From: Parietaria judaica
Taxonomy: Eukaryota; Streptophyta; Magnoliopsida; Rosales; Urticaceae
DNA: 64,000 nt
Assembly (NCBI GenBank): GCA_954871525.1
Contig: OX940862.1
Coordinates: 44,509,732 to 44,573,731, forward strand
Direction of reading: 5' to 3'
Both the position numbers and the translations under genes were made by a program. Under the pieces are notes generated by a model, which did no database searches, was not told the DNA's origin, and saw nothing but the letters and a program-made list of their open reading frames with translations. This document shows, in pieces, positions 33,492-45,313 of the stretch; positions within the stretch are counted from its first letter, which is position 1, and each line of letters opens with the position of its first letter.

Positions 33492-34460
33492 GAAGGTTCT
33501 TCTTCAAGCTCGTTGAGTCATAACAGATACAGTAGCGAGAGTCGTGGACGTGGCAGAGGCCGAGGTTGAGGACGTGGTCGCGACACACGTAGTCGAGGAA
33601 GTAGCACTCCTCGCCAATACGGTGCCACCCAAACGCCAATATGGTCACACACTTATGTTCTCCGAGGTGATGGTGGATTTAAGTAGCGACGAGCACGACG
33701 ACCAGGATGGGGTCGACGAGACACACGTCGAGAAGGAGCGCGTCAACGTAGTACTTGACGACCAGGTATACATCGAGGAGGTACCTGACGACCAAGTACT
33801 GAGCCGAGTGGACGAGGTGATGATGGCAGAGAAGCCAAGCTTGACCAGGAAGAACGACGAGCAAACCAGAAAGGTGATGCTCAATGAAGACAAGGTTGTC
33901 GCAAACCTACTCGCAGATGGCGAAGAGAAGGTCTATACCGACATTTGGTATTTAGACAACAGAGCCAGCAACCACATGACGGTCATCGAGCCAAGTTTGA
34001 AGAGCTGGATGAGAAGATCACGGGAAATGTGACGTTCGGCGATGTCTCTATCGTCGACATCAAGGGCAGAGGGTCCATCCTATTCAAGTGCGAGAATGGA
34101 GACAAGCGCCTGTTGACCAAAGTCTACTACATACCAAAGTTGAAGAGTAACATCATCAGCTTAGGGCAGATGACAGAGATCGGTCACACAGTGATCCTAT
34201 CCGGAGAGTTCCTAAAGATGTGGAACAACGGCGGCGCATTATTAATGAAGGTGAAGAGATCACCGAGTCGGTTGTAAAAGATCAACCTGGTGGTAGGTCA
34301 ACCGATTAGCTTAATGGCGTCGATCACAGACCCAACATGGCTATGGCATGCGAGACTTGGGCACGTGAATTTTCATGCGCTCAAGATGATAGGCGACAAG
34401 GAGATGGCCTTAGGGTACCGAAGATTGAACACCCCAACAAGTTGTGTGAATGATGCATGA
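33492..34460 (+). pseudogene. Copia gag tail, protease and pre-integrase region
   Basis: After the Arg-Gly stretch a 162-codon frame (33544-34032) leads to WYLDNRASNHMT, the copia protease active site, in which the usual Gly after Asp-Asn is Arg. A shifted frame (33945-34277) carries the pre-integrase block LTKVYYIPKLKSNIISLGQM, ending in LWHARLGHVNFHAL near 34355. Frameshifts separate the pieces. With the active-site change and the breaks, no protease activity is expected. Confidence 0.85.
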
Positions 34461-35060
34461 TCGCGAAGCAGGCCAGAGTGCCATTTCTGATCAAGGCCAA
34501 GTTCCGAGCAGAGCGACCCCTCCAACTGGTGCACGCTGACCTGTGTGGTCCAATCACCCCAGCAACCCTAGCCGGCAATAAGTACTTATTTTTACTTGTT
34601 GATGATTACAGTCGCTGGATGTGGGTGTACACGCTCAAAGAGAAGAGAGGAGCCTTTAAATTCTTCAAGAAGTTCAAGAGGCTCGTGGAGAACCAGTCAG
34701 GACATAGGCTGAAGACTTTGCGAACAGATCAAGGAGGCGAGTTCACATCTCAGAATTTCGCAGAGTACTTCGGAGAAGAAGGTGTAGAGCGACACCTCAC
34801 CGCACCATACACGCCCTAACAGAACGGCGTTGTGGAGAGACATAATCGAACCGTCATGGACACGGCAAGGAGCTTGTTGAAAAGCATGCAAGTTCCAGCA
34901 AACTTATAGGGAGAAGCAGTACGTCACGCGGTTTACTTGCTGAACCGCTTGGCGACAAAGGCGCTAGGAGAGCGCACCCCTTACCAAGCATGAAAAGGGT
35001 AGAAACCTCATCTGGAGCATTTAAAGGTGTTTGGGTGCACCGCACATGTGAAGAGTGTGG
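34457..35060 (+). pseudogene. Copia integrase core, broken by stops
   Basis: LVHADLCGPITP and FLLVDDYSRWMWVY give the first and second catalytic regions, and LRTDQGGEF plus the following APYTP the DDE core. Stops interrupt it at 34817 (TAA), about 34907 (TAG) and 34991 (TGA); at each place family proteins have Gln or Trp, so the stops look like C-to-T or G-to-A changes. The HHCC finger upstream is largely lost. Confidence 0.88.
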
Positions 35061-35248
35061 GACCACACCTCAAGAAGCTCGATGATCAGAGTCAACCGAT
35101 GGTGTACCTTGGCGCCGAAGAAGGGAGCAAGGCACACAGGTTTTACGACCCCCGATGCGACAAACTGCATGTGAGAAGAGACGCCATGTTCGAAGAGGAG
35201 AAGAAAGGGGACTGAAGAGACGAGAACGGAGAGCCCGAATAGAACTCG

Positions 35249-36480
35249 GTGGAGTTCATACTCGTAGAGGAAGAGGCGGTCGAGCATGAAAATGGAGATA
35301 GTCCGTTCCATGGGCTAGCAACGGCCAGCTCGACGGAAACCAGTTCATCTGGAACCAGCTCACCACCAGGCTCGCCCAACCCAGGATCAGGAATGAGCAC
35401 CCCGATCCCAATGATAGCTAGTTTGGGAGGAACCAGCTCGGGAGACTCGCCGATCAAGGATGGACCAAGAGGGTTCCGTACCATGTCTAACGTTTACGAA
35501 GAAGCACGAGAGCTCGATTTGAGCCCAGAAGAGCTCTTGTTGGTTTGTGCTGAAGAACCAGCCAACTATCACGAGGCAACCATCGATAAGGAATGGCAGG
35601 AAGCGATGACGAAAGAGTTGGAGTCCATTGAGAAGAATCAGACGTGGGAGCTTGTCGACCTTCCAAGAGGTCACAAGTCCATTGGTCTGAAATGGGTCTA
35701 CAAGCTCAAGATGAACTCAGAGGGCAAGGTCCTCGAGCACAAGGCCATATTGGTCGCGAAAGGCTATGTGTAGAAACATGGAGTAGACTTCGATGAAGTT
35801 TTCGCTCCAGTGGCCAGACTCGACACAGCCAGGATGATCCTAGCCCTCGCAGCTCACCGAGGCTGGAAAATCCATCACCTGGACGTCGAATCGGCATTCC
35901 TGAATGGTGAACTGGAAGAAGTCTACGTTGCTCAGCCAGAAGGCTTCGTCGACAAGACCGCAGAGCACAAGGTGTACAAGTTGTAAAAAGCTCTTTATAG
36001 GATGCTCCAAGCATCACGTGCATGGAACACTCAACTCGACAAGAGTATGAAGAGTATTGGTTTCAGGAAGTGTTCTGAGGAGCAAGCGTTCTACACGAGG
36101 AACAATCGACACGAGGCCCTCATCGTCGGTGTGTAGTCGACAACCTGATCGTGACCGGATCTAGTGAAAAAGCCATTGATGGATTCAAGAAGCAGATGAT
36201 GAAGGAGTTCGAGATGAACGACCTAGGACTGCTCTCGTACTACCTCGACATTGAAGTCGATCAGAAGAAGGAATTTCTCACGTTGTAGCAGACGGCTTAC
36301 GCGAAGAAAATTCTGCAGCAATTCAAGATGGCAGATTGCAACCCGAGAAAGTATCCGATGGAACCGAAGTTAAAAACTCGGGAAATACGCAGATGGAAAA
36401 TCAGTGGATCCCACAGAGTATAGGTGTGTGGTCGGGTGTCTCAGGTACTTAACCCACACCCGACTTGACATCTAATATGC
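35249..36480 (+). pseudogene. Copia reverse transcriptase, broken
   Basis: WQEAMTKELESIEKNQTWEL, LKWVYKLKMNSEGK and the LDVESAFLNGELEEVY block identify copia reverse transcriptase; the YVDD region near 36135-36160 is destroyed by frameshifts and stops. Stops at 35771, 35983, 36134 and 36286 add to the damage. Confidence 0.88.
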
Positions 36481-36487
36481 AGTTGGC

Positions 36488-37113
36488 GTGGTGAGTCGTC
36501 ACATGGAGAAGCCTACCAGTCTACACCAACAGGCTGCGGAACATATCCTTCGTTACATGAAGGGAACGACGAGTTACGGGATTCAGTACGGAAGAGGAAA
36601 TGGAGCTGAAGAACTGGTCGGTTTTACCGACAGTTACCTAGCCGGTGACATCGATGACAGAAAAAGTACCGGTGGGATGGCGTATTATCTCAACGGTAAT
36701 CTAATCACCTGGCAGTCTCAGAAGCAACTGTGGCCCTTTCTTCTTGTGAAGCCGAGTTCATGGCAGTAACCGCAGCGGCGTGTCAAGCATTGTGGTTGAG
36801 AAACTTATTGAGCAAAGTGACCAGAGCCAAGCAGAAGCCGATAACTCTGTACGTGGTCAACAAATCCGCGATTGCACTAATGAAAAATCTAGTGTTTCAT
36901 GGACGCAACCAGCACATCGACACTCGCTTTCACTTTATTCGGGAGTGTGTCGAAGAGCGAGAGATCATTGTGGAATTCGTCACCACCAAGGAGAAATGTG
37001 CGGACATACTCACTAAAGCACTAGCTCGAGTCAAGTTCACGGAGATGCGAGAATTGCTCGGCGTAAAGAATCTCGAGTCAAATCAAGTTTCAGGGGGAAA
37101 ATGTTATGGATAA
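36488..37113 (+). pseudogene. Copia RNase H, broken
   Basis: GFTDSYLAGDIDDRKSTGG and MALSSCEAEFMAVTAAACQA are the RNase H blocks, split by a frameshift near 36735. The usual first-site TDSDWAG reads TDSYLAG and the usual YVDNKSAI reads YVVNKSAI, so a catalytic Asp is lost as well. The C-terminal HIDTRFHFIRECVEE block is intact and the frame ends inside the 3' LTR. Confidence 0.88.
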
Positions 37114-37333
37114 GCTTGGATGTGACTTATACAACTTTCTTTGGAATTTGATATAATATGTTTATTATTTATAATATTTGCTTGGTATGTGTACGTGGCT
37201 AAACTTGATGCCCAAGTAGTCTACCCTTTTTCTTCACTATAAATAGCCACATAGTGCTCTTGTTTATTCACAACTCCAATACAAATATCTCCTTTGTCTT
37301 CTCTTTCTTCTTTGGTTGCTGCATATAAAAAAT

Positions 37334-37365
<32 letters not shown>

Positions 37366-37485
37366 GTATTTACTTCATACACTAAGTGTGAGTGTAAGAG
37401 TGTGCAGCGCCGTTTATAAAAGAGAGCATGTGTGTTTAGTGGCGATCATCGTGTTACTCGGCACCGATTTAATTTGGAACCAACA
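37102..37485 (+). repeat. Ty1/copia 3' LTR
   Basis: TGTTATGGATAAGC to GGAACCAACA, 384 bp, preceded by a purine tract and followed by the TSD acgag. TATAAATA at 37238. A TA-dinucleotide run near 37340-37366 makes it longer than the 5' LTR. Confidence 0.95.
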
Positions 37486-37729
37486 ACGAGGTACCATGGT
37501 GGACGAGGTCGACTAGGCACCACTGACTGAGAAAAACCTTGGTCTGATAAGAATCCTCGTCACAGCTTGACAGATGAATAACTTACAATTATTTCACACG
37601 ACAAGGAGTTTCGAGCTCACGAATATCCCCGGGAAATCCTCGAACTTCCCCAGGATTCAACATACGAACTTGTGGACAACAAGAATACATTGAGGATGAA
37701 TCAAGAAGCACCGACGAACACTTCGACAG
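37486..37729. other. E0 segment between copia and large solo LTR
   Basis: It begins with the minisatellite motif broken by copia and ends in CGACAG where the solo LTR enters; the same GACAG restarts E0 at 53850. No gene seen. Confidence 0.6.
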
Positions 37730-38174
37730 TGTAACGACCCGCCTTTTCGGCCGTTACTTCTTATACTTAAACTTGTTAAAATCTTTTGTTTATTAAAAAT
37801 ACAGTTTCTAAAAATTGTCTTTTTTTTTTAATAAGAAACATCTTATAATATGCTTAAGACGAAATTTCGTATTGATTCATAACACATAGCGAACAACTTA
37901 AAGCCAAACGATAAAATGTCGTTAATACAATATTTAGGTTCATATGGATAATCCTCCACTAATGTTTGAAAATAAGTTTTGAAAATAAGGTACGAAAATG
38001 ATAAATTTGCGGAAATGAAGTCTCAAGTATCAGTTCCACCACCATTCACGGTATATGCCACGACGCTGGTTCCGCTTCATTTGTCCTAGCTCTCAACTGG
38101 TGTCTTTTCTGGATCTACATCACAACTATAGTGAGCTAACGCCCAGTATGTACAAGCTTATATAACTCACAATG

Positions 38175-38493
38175 TGATGTAGCGACGTCCAATCCCGAAG
38201 ATCATGAAGACCGTGTTATCAACTAACAGCTATTTAGTAGTTGTTATTTCCTAGTAGTATTTTATAATTACTAAGTATGAGTTCCTAGATAATTTATTAT
38301 ATCGTATTTCCCATGTTTTGATTTCCTAGGATAATTAATATGTTATATTTCCTAAGTCTGCTAAGTGTTATCTCCATGCACTATATGTGCTTTGCTTTCA
38401 AAATGTAATCGGGCAGTTTTTTGAATGAAAGAAAAATCAACTTTGCTAGATATTTTTAGCGTTCTTTCTCTCGTTGAATAATGCTCTACATCA
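38175..38493 (+). repeat. Gypsy 5' LTR
   Basis: 319 bp, TGATGTAGCGACG to CTCTACATCA, immediately followed by GT and the primer-binding site. Short LTR with no obvious TATAAA box. Confidence 0.93.
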
Positions 38494-38532
38494 GTTGGTA
38501 TCAGAGCCTTTCCGGTCGCCGCCACCGTCAAC

Positions 38533-39124
38533 ATACCGCGCCGTGGCCGACGTGGAGGAATTCTCGATCGTGATGCTGATCTAGATCACATTTATAGACG
38601 CGATGAAGTCGCCGGTCTTCGTCAACAAGTGGAGGCCCTCACCCGTTCCGTTGAAGCGCTTATGCAACAGAAACCCGTAATACCGGTGGCCCCTTTAGAC
38701 GATTCCAAACCTGAAGAAGTTAACCCGTTTGCACCCGCCGTCGATCCGCCGATTCCAGCCCGCCCGCGCGCTGAAGTTGTGAATGCCGATACACGATGGG
38801 AATCAGCGTTTAAAATGGAAATTCCAGAATTTCACGGCAATGTTAATGCCGAGGAATTTCTTGATTGGATTGCAGCGTTTGACGAAGTTCTAGACTTTAA
38901 GGCGGTCCCCGAGAACCGACGAGGATCTCTTGTCACTACGCGCTTCCGAGGTCGTGCAGCCGCTTGGTGAACGCAAAGAAAAGCACAACAGGCTCGTTCT
39001 GGAAAATAAAAGATCGCTACTTGGGCGAAGATGCAGAAGCATAGGCGATCTGCGTTTTTGCCGTAAAACTACACTCGCACGCTTTATCAAAGCCTCCAGA
39101 ATCTCCGCGAAGGAACAAGGTATG
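38533..39124 (+). pseudogene. Gypsy gag, 5' part
   Basis: The frame is open from the primer site and reads PRRGRRGG, then LRQQVEALTRSVEALMQQ and MEIPEFHGNVNAEEFLDWI, the retrotransposon gag capsid start. There is no ATG at the expected place; ATA at 38533-38535 stands there, which suggests a lost start codon. TGA at 38969-38971, where a second Trp is expected, and later TAA codons break it. The capsid reading continues to GTRYV at 39120 and then hits the inserted solo LTR. Confidence 0.82.
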
Positions 39125-41340
39125 TGTAACGCCCGCTCTTCCGGGCGAAAATAAACCTTTAAACTTACTTCTTGGCTGTCTAGGTTGTAACAAAACTACG
39201 AAAAATTTGAACTTTTAAAACTTTACGTAGTTTATAGTTGCAACACAGCACTTTAAAAGTTATGTGCTTATTCACTAGTAGCTTTATATAAACATACAAA
39301 ATGAGCTACAAGCACATATATACTTAGTTCAAAAGTTGGGCCCAAAGGTCAAATGTCACACATGCACCCACATCTCGGTAGCAGACTCGGTCAATCCTTG
39401 AAAATCAGTCTTCTTGGACCTTTCGTTTACCTACACCACAAGAACTAGGTGAGCTATGGCTCAGTAAATAGAACTCGAGAAGTGTATCGCATTCTTTATA
39501 AACATGTATCCGCTATAACTTCATAAAACATTTTCATTTGCGCGCTATATCTCAGTGTACACAAAATATCTAGGCTCAAGGGATTTGCCCTTTCTTGCCG
39601 AATAGACTCAAGGGATTTGCCCTTTCTTGTCTCATTGGGAGCTCAAGGGATTACACTTTCTTGCCTGACATGAGCTCAAGGGATTTCCCTTTTCTTGCTT
39701 GATATAGGCTCAAGCGATTTACCCTTTCTTGCTTCATTTAAGCTCTAGGGATTACACTTTCTTGCTCGACGCGAGCTCAAGGGATTCTCCCATTCTTGCT
39801 CGATCAAAGCTCAAGCGATTTACCCTTTCTTGCTTCATTTACGCTCAAGGGATTACACTTTCTTGCTCGACGCGAGCTCAAGGGATTCTCCCATTCTTGC
39901 TCGATCAAAGCTCAAGCGATTTACCCTTTGTTGCTTTTCTTTTTCATTGACATTAGTGTACACGTCGATATTAAAACTTTGGGTACCTTCATTTTCTAAA
40001 ACATGTACGAATAATAAAATATCATAAACTTTTCATATTATTGTTCTTGTGATAAGTTTTGAAATGAGATTCTACTTACCTTTGACTTCTTGGGTTTATC
40101 CGTATGAAATGTGCTAACGTCCTCGTCGAGTTCGATGTGCTATTTCATATAACCTTTACGTGTCATAGAAAAACGATGAGTCTAGCTAGTAATCGACTTT
40201 CCCATCGTCTAATATTTTTCTTAGAAACTTTACTATCACCTTATGACTTAAAATAATAATTTAACATCACTGTATTGACTATCCTTTAACAAAGGATAGA
40301 TTTATCTACTAAGTTTGTTTTTTTAATGTGTATGCCTATTTAAAAACTAGAGCACGACTAACACTTTCTTTAGAAGTATAAAATCCAGTCCTATTTTATT
40401 CTCAACAATGAAATAGGCAAAACTAGAAATACATCTTCAAGAGTATCCGAAAATAATGGGACTATATAACCTAATCAAACTCTAATTTAATATTCCAAAA
40501 ATATCATCACCAATAAATGTGGCATATTGGATCTACGTACTAAAATTATATGATTAAACCTATCATAAATATCTATACATGAACCATGCTCTGCCTTGTA
40601 ATGAAACCTAGTAACCCATATGAATATAGCCTTAAGTAATATAAGGAAGTCAATTATTATTCACATAGATCATACAATTTCCTATCATCAAATACGCACT
40701 TCTATGAGAAGTATTGACAAAATAAGACAAAAGATATAAATCTTACTTCGGATAAAATCGATCATAGGTGTTTGAAGGAAAATATAGGAACTTGCTTCAG
40801 TTTTATGTAAATGAAGAGAAGTGATCGAGAGTGATGGTTGAAACTTGATCAGGTTAGATAATACTTGGTGTATTAAAATCTTCTTATTAAAAAATTAAGT
40901 ATAAGTGTAAGCTGCTGCATGTCAACCTATCTAAAGACTACTAACATGAGTCACTATATTAATATGATTTCTTAGAAGCTAAGGAATTCTCTAACCAAAA
41001 CACTATACGGCAAAATTATTTTATTATTATTATTATTATTAATTATATATATATATATATATATATTACCCATGTAACCCTACAACTTAAGTGAATGCTT
41101 TGGTAAATTAACCTTTTACCAATTATGTAACTTAATATCATTATTTTTACACTTATAGCACATCAAATCATCGCCGGGTTCGTCACACTTTTCAGACTGC
41201 AATAAACACAACTTGACACTTTGTCAGGAAATATAATACGATAAATACTTATATATACATCGTGAATATATTTTCATTTTATCCTACATTATCATCATTA
41301 ACGGTCAATCTTTAAGCATGTGAGAACTTGGTACATCACA
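39125..41340 (+). mobile_element. Solo LTR, 2216 bp, TSD gtatg, inside gypsy gag
   Basis: TGTAACGCCCGC to GTACATCACA with gtatg on each side (39120-39124, 41341-41345). Removing it rejoins the gag frame exactly. It contains a 41-bp minisatellite at 39570-39935 and AT-rich stretches, but no gene. Confidence 0.95.
39570..39935. repeat. About 41-bp minisatellite in solo LTR
   Basis: Nine or more units of the form GCTCAAGGGATT, four variable bases, CTTTCTTGC. The last units alternate between two spellings, as in a higher-order repeat. Three overlapping plus-strand frames over it are a by-product of the repeat. Confidence 0.93.
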
Positions 41341-41345
41341 GTATG

Positions 41346-41890
41346 TCACTGATTATTTCACTGATTTTTTTCTACTTCTAGCATGAAATGACATTGCCGA
41401 AACAGTGGAGCAAACCGTGTCCCGATACATCGGCGGCCTACGAGTCCAAATCCAAGACGTGTTAAACATGTTCAACCCCATCACCGTCGGCGAAGCACAT
41501 CAGCGTGCTCTCGCCATCAAGAAGCATCAATCGCGTCGTTCGTTTAACACGGCGACTGCACAAGTGAGCAAAAAATCCCCTACTGCAGCTCCACACATTC
41601 CGATTGGACCTCTACAGCCCCTCCATGGTGCGAATCCCACCCCACTTGTGGCCGTAGGTGGTGGTGTCCGGTGCTTCGGTTGTGGTGCACAAGGCCATCG
41701 GCAAAACAATTGCCCACAAAATCCTTGTCGCGGTCTCCTCGGTGACGAGACAATTGAAATCACCGGCGACCCATTCTTCGATGATGTTACTGACACGAAT
41801 GATGTAATTGAGGAAGTCACTGGCGATATTGGTCATGCACTCGTCCTTTGTCGAAGTTTTCTCACACCGTCGCTTCGTTGGCGAGAAGGT
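41346..41890 (+). pseudogene. Gypsy gag, 3' part with CCHC knuckle
   Basis: After the solo LTR the frame resumes, meets TGA (41393-41395) where Arg is usual, then reads VSRYIGGLRVQIQDVL and the CCHC knuckle CFGCGAQGHRQNNC (C-X2-C-X4-H-X4-C). It passes into the protease region at about 41870. Confidence 0.88.
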
Positions 41891-42240
41891 ATGTCGCTTC
41901 GTTGTTGATTCCGGGAGCTGCAAGAATGTCATCGCCAGACGTTCTCAAGAAATTAGGGATCGAAGCGGAAAAACATCCTAAGCCGTACAAATTGGCGTGG
42001 CTCCAAAACGGCACCGATGTGACCGTTTCTCAACGAGCTTTGGTGTCGTTCTCGATTGACGCTACGTACCGAGACCAAATTATGTGTGATGTTGTGGCAA
42101 TGGATGCTTGTCACTTACTCCTCGGACGCCCATGGCAATTCGATCGTCACGCAATTCACGACGAACTAGCAAACACTTATAATTTTTTTTCGGTGGAAAG
42201 AAAATTGTGCTTCTCCCTTCGTATCCCGCTACAGCCCCTG
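41850..42240 (+). pseudogene. Gypsy protease region with frameshift
   Basis: VVDSGSCKNVIAR, the aspartic protease active site, lies in one frame (about 41903-41941). The rest of the domain (KLGIEAEKHPKPYKLAWLQ, CDVVAMDACHLLLGRPWQ) is in the next frame, and the polymerase in the third. Two frameshifts, near 41940 and 42200, therefore interrupt it. Confidence 0.85.
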
Positions 42241-44990
42241 CTCGTAGACCGACCATGTCATTACTCTCACGTGTTGAGTTTGAAGCCGAAATGTCCGAAA
42301 CCGGAATTGTATACGCACTTCTCGGCAAAACAGCCCCCGACACATCCCCGGTGCCTTCGTTCGTCCAGCCGCTGCTCGAGGAATTTACGGACGTTTTTCC
42401 ACATGATCTTCCTGCCGAGCTTCCACCTCTTCGTGACATTCAACACTGGATTTATTTCATGCCCGATGCGTCGCTACCAAACCGAGCCCATTACCGCATG
42501 AGTCCGGCCGAACACGAGGAACTTCGGCGTCAAGTTGAAGAGCTTCTTGTAAAGGGACACATCCGCGAGAGTCTAAGTCCATGCACGGTTCCTTATTTTC
42601 TCACTCCCAAGAAGGATGGTACTTGGCGTATGTGTATCGATAGCCGCGCCATCAATAAGATTACGGTGCGCTATCGTTTTCCTATACCAAGACTCGACGA
42701 CTTACTCAATCAATTAAGTGGTGCACGTGTGTTTAGAAAATTAGATTTGAAGAGCGGGTATCACCAAATACGCATCCGGCCCGGCGATGAATGGGAAACC
42801 GCTTTCAAAACGCGCGAAGGACTCTACGAGTGGCTCGTCATGCTTTTCGGCCTTTCAAACGCGTCGAGCACATTTATGCATGTCATGAACCAAGCATTGC
42901 GCCCCTTCATCGGTAAATTAGTTGTAGTTTATTTTGATGACATTTTGATATATAGCGCTAACGCTGATATCCACTTACAACATCTTCGCGAGGTCCTTAA
43001 TATTTTTTGCAACCACTCATTTTACGCCGCCGTTGGGAAGTGTGTTTTCCTCACCGTCCGCATCACATTTTTGGGCTACGTAATCTCCGCCGACGGAGTT
43101 ATCGTCGATGACTCAAAGGTCCAAGCCGTAGCCTCGTGGCCACAACCCACCAACGTAACGGAAGTGGGTAGTTTTCACGGCCTTGCATCTTTTTACCGAC
43201 GGTTCATTCCACATTTCAGCTCCGTGATGGCTCCGGTCACCAAATGCATAAAAAATGGTCGTTTTCATTGGTCACACGAAGTGACCGTATCGTTCGAGCG
43301 GATCAAAGAGCTACTTACGAGCGCCCCGATCCTTGTCTTACCCGACTTTGAGCAGCCCTTTTTACTCCATTGTGACGCATCAAAAGTGGGAATCGGTGCC
43401 GTCCTTAGCCAAGGCAATCGCCCGGTCGCCTACTTTAGTGAAAAACTCACCGGCCCAAAGTCGCGCTACAACACATATGACGTCGAGTTCTACGCCATCG
43501 TCCGCGCTGTTCATCATTGGCGCCATTATCTATTCCAAAAAGAGTTTGTTCTCTACACTGATCATGATGCATTAAAACACCTCGGAATTCAAGACAAGGT
43601 CTCCGCGCGTCACGCTTCTTGGATTGCCTTTTTACAACAATTCACATTTTCAATCAAGCATAAAGCAGGCGTCTTGAACCGTGTCGCCGATGCTCTAAGC
43701 CGTCGTCACTCCTTACTCACTGAAATGCGCATTGAAGTGCCCGGGGTTGATTCTTTGACCGAACTCTACGCGGTAGAACCTTTCTTTGCGAATGTTATCC
43801 AACAGCTTCACACGACCACGCATCCCGAGTTCTCGTGGTCCGATGGGTTCTTATTCTACGACACACGCCTTTGTATTCCAGAGGGCAGCCTCCGCCTAAA
43901 CATCATTAGTAACTTGCATAACGAAGGCCATGTTGGTCGGGATCGCACTCATCAACTTGTCGCATCTTCTTACTTTTGGCCTTCCTTAAGACGCGACGTC
44001 ACACGCTTTGTCGAACGTTGCCGCACGTGCCACCTCGCCAAAGAAAAAGAAACAAACGCGGGTCTCTATATGCCACTTCCGGTACCGACACAACCTTGGA
44101 TCAACATTAGTATGGATTTTGTACTCGGTCTTCTCCGCACCCAACGCGGCCATGACTCTATCTTTGTCGTCGTCGAACGATTCTCGAAGATGGCTCATTT
44201 CGTTCCTTGTCGCAAGACTACCGATGCGGTACACGTTGCCACACTATTTTTTCGAGAAGTATATCGCCTCCATGGACTCCCGACATCGATCGTCTCCGAT
44301 CGTGATACACGATGCTTAAGCCACTTTTGGAGATCTCTTTGGCGCCTTGTGGATACTCGACTGGATTTCAGTAGCGCGTACCATCCACAAACTGACGGTC
44401 AAACTGAAGTCGTGAATCGCTCGCTCGGAAATCTCCTTCGGTGCCTTGTGGGCAAATCAATCAAAGGGTGGGATTTGAAGCTCAGTCAAGCCGAGTTCGC
44501 CCACAATCACGCCACCAACTGTAGCACAGGTTTCAGCCCATTCCAAGTTGTCTACGGCATCATCCCTCGCTGCCCGCTCAACCTTGCCCCGGTCCCCGAC
44601 AACACACGTCTTCATGGTGACGCCACTGCCTTCATTGAGCAACTCCAGACAACTCATCGCACCACATCTTCTCGGCTTGAACAAGCAACCATCCGTTACA
44701 AAACAGCCGCGGACAAGAAAAGAAGACCGGTCGACTTTGCTGTGGGTAACTATGTTTGGGCCGTCCTTACCAAAGAACGTGTTCCGGCCCATGAGTACAA
44801 CAAGCTTAAAGAAAGACAATTGGACCTGTCAAAATTGTCGAGAATATTAATGCCAATGCTTACCGCCTCAAGCTTCCGTCTCACATTCGTACGGCCGATG
44901 TTTTTAACGTCAAGCATCTCATTCCGTACACCGGCGATAACACCGACGACGATGTGCTTGCAAATTCGAGGACGAATTTTTTCGACCCGG
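42207..44990 (+). pseudogene. Gypsy reverse transcriptase, RNase H and integrase, long open frame
   Basis: One frame of 955 codons stays open to 45074. Domains in order: reverse transcriptase with KKDGTWRMCIDSRAINKIT and the catalytic VVYFDDILIY; RNase H with LHCDASKVGIGAVLSQ and LYTDHDAL; integrase finger with NEGHVG and CRTCHLAKEK; integrase core with SMDFVLGL, SDRDTRCLSHFW and GQTEVVNRSLGN. Near 44815 a frameshift diverts the C-terminus; the usual tail lies in another frame up to the purine tract at 44987. The enzyme part is the best preserved of any LTR element here, but upstream frameshifts prevent normal expression. Confidence 0.9.
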
Positions 44991-44997
44991 GGAAGAA

Positions 44998-45313
44998 TGA
45001 TGCAGCGACCAATCCCAAAGATCGTGAAGACCGTGTTATCAACTAACGGCTATTTAAAAGTTGTTATTTCCTAGTAGTATTTTATAATTACTAAGTATGA
45101 GTTCCTAGATAATTTATTATATCGTATTTCCCATGTTTTGCTTTACTAGGATAATTAATATGTTATATTTCCTAAGTCTGCTAAGTGTTATCTCCATGCA
45201 CTATATGTGCTTTGCTTTCAAAATGTAATCGGGCAGTTTTTTGAATGAAAGAAAAATCAGCTTTGCTTGATAATTTTAGCGTTCTTTCTCTCGTTGAATA
45301 ACGCTCTACATCA
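44998..45313 (+). repeat. Gypsy 3' LTR
   Basis: 316 bp, differing from the 5' LTR by few substitutions (for example TAGCGACGTCC against CAGCGACC at the start). This is a younger insertion than the copia element. Confidence 0.93.

Larger units (their letters stand above)
25307..37485 (+). mobile_element. Ty1/copia retrotransposon, degenerate, TSD acgag
   Basis: The 5' LTR is 25307-25561 plus 29856-29955, interrupted by Harbinger; the primer site TGGTATCAGAGC is at 29958-29969; gag, protease, integrase, reverse transcriptase and RNase H follow in copia order; the purine tract CAGGGGGAAAA at 37091-37101 precedes the 3' LTR 37102-37485. Acgag lies on both sides (25302-25306, 37486-37490). Without the nested Harbinger and solo LTR the element is about 5.1 kb, a normal copia size. 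The two LTRs differ at many positions, so the insertion is old. All genes carry stops. Confidence 0.95.
38175..45313 (+). mobile_element. Ty3/gypsy retrotransposon, nearly complete, TSD caatg
   Basis: 5' LTR 38175-38493 and 3' LTR 44998-45313, both TGATG to ACATCA and about 317 bp, differ by only a handful of bases and small indels. Caatg flanks the element (38170-38174, 45314-45318). TGGTATCAGAGC at 38496-38507 is an initiator tRNA-Met primer site; a purine tract CCGGGGAAGAA precedes the 3' LTR. Net of the nested solo LTR the element is about 4.9 kb. No chromodomain could be seen. Confidence 0.95.

Noticed and set aside
39570..39935. CRISPR-like array
   Set aside because: Units are contiguous, spacers are not unique, and the context is a plant LTR; it is a minisatellite.
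44700..45074. Chromodomain at the gypsy integrase C-terminus
   Set aside because: After the frameshift near 44815 the alternative frame gives a short tail leading to the purine tract, with no chromodomain pattern.
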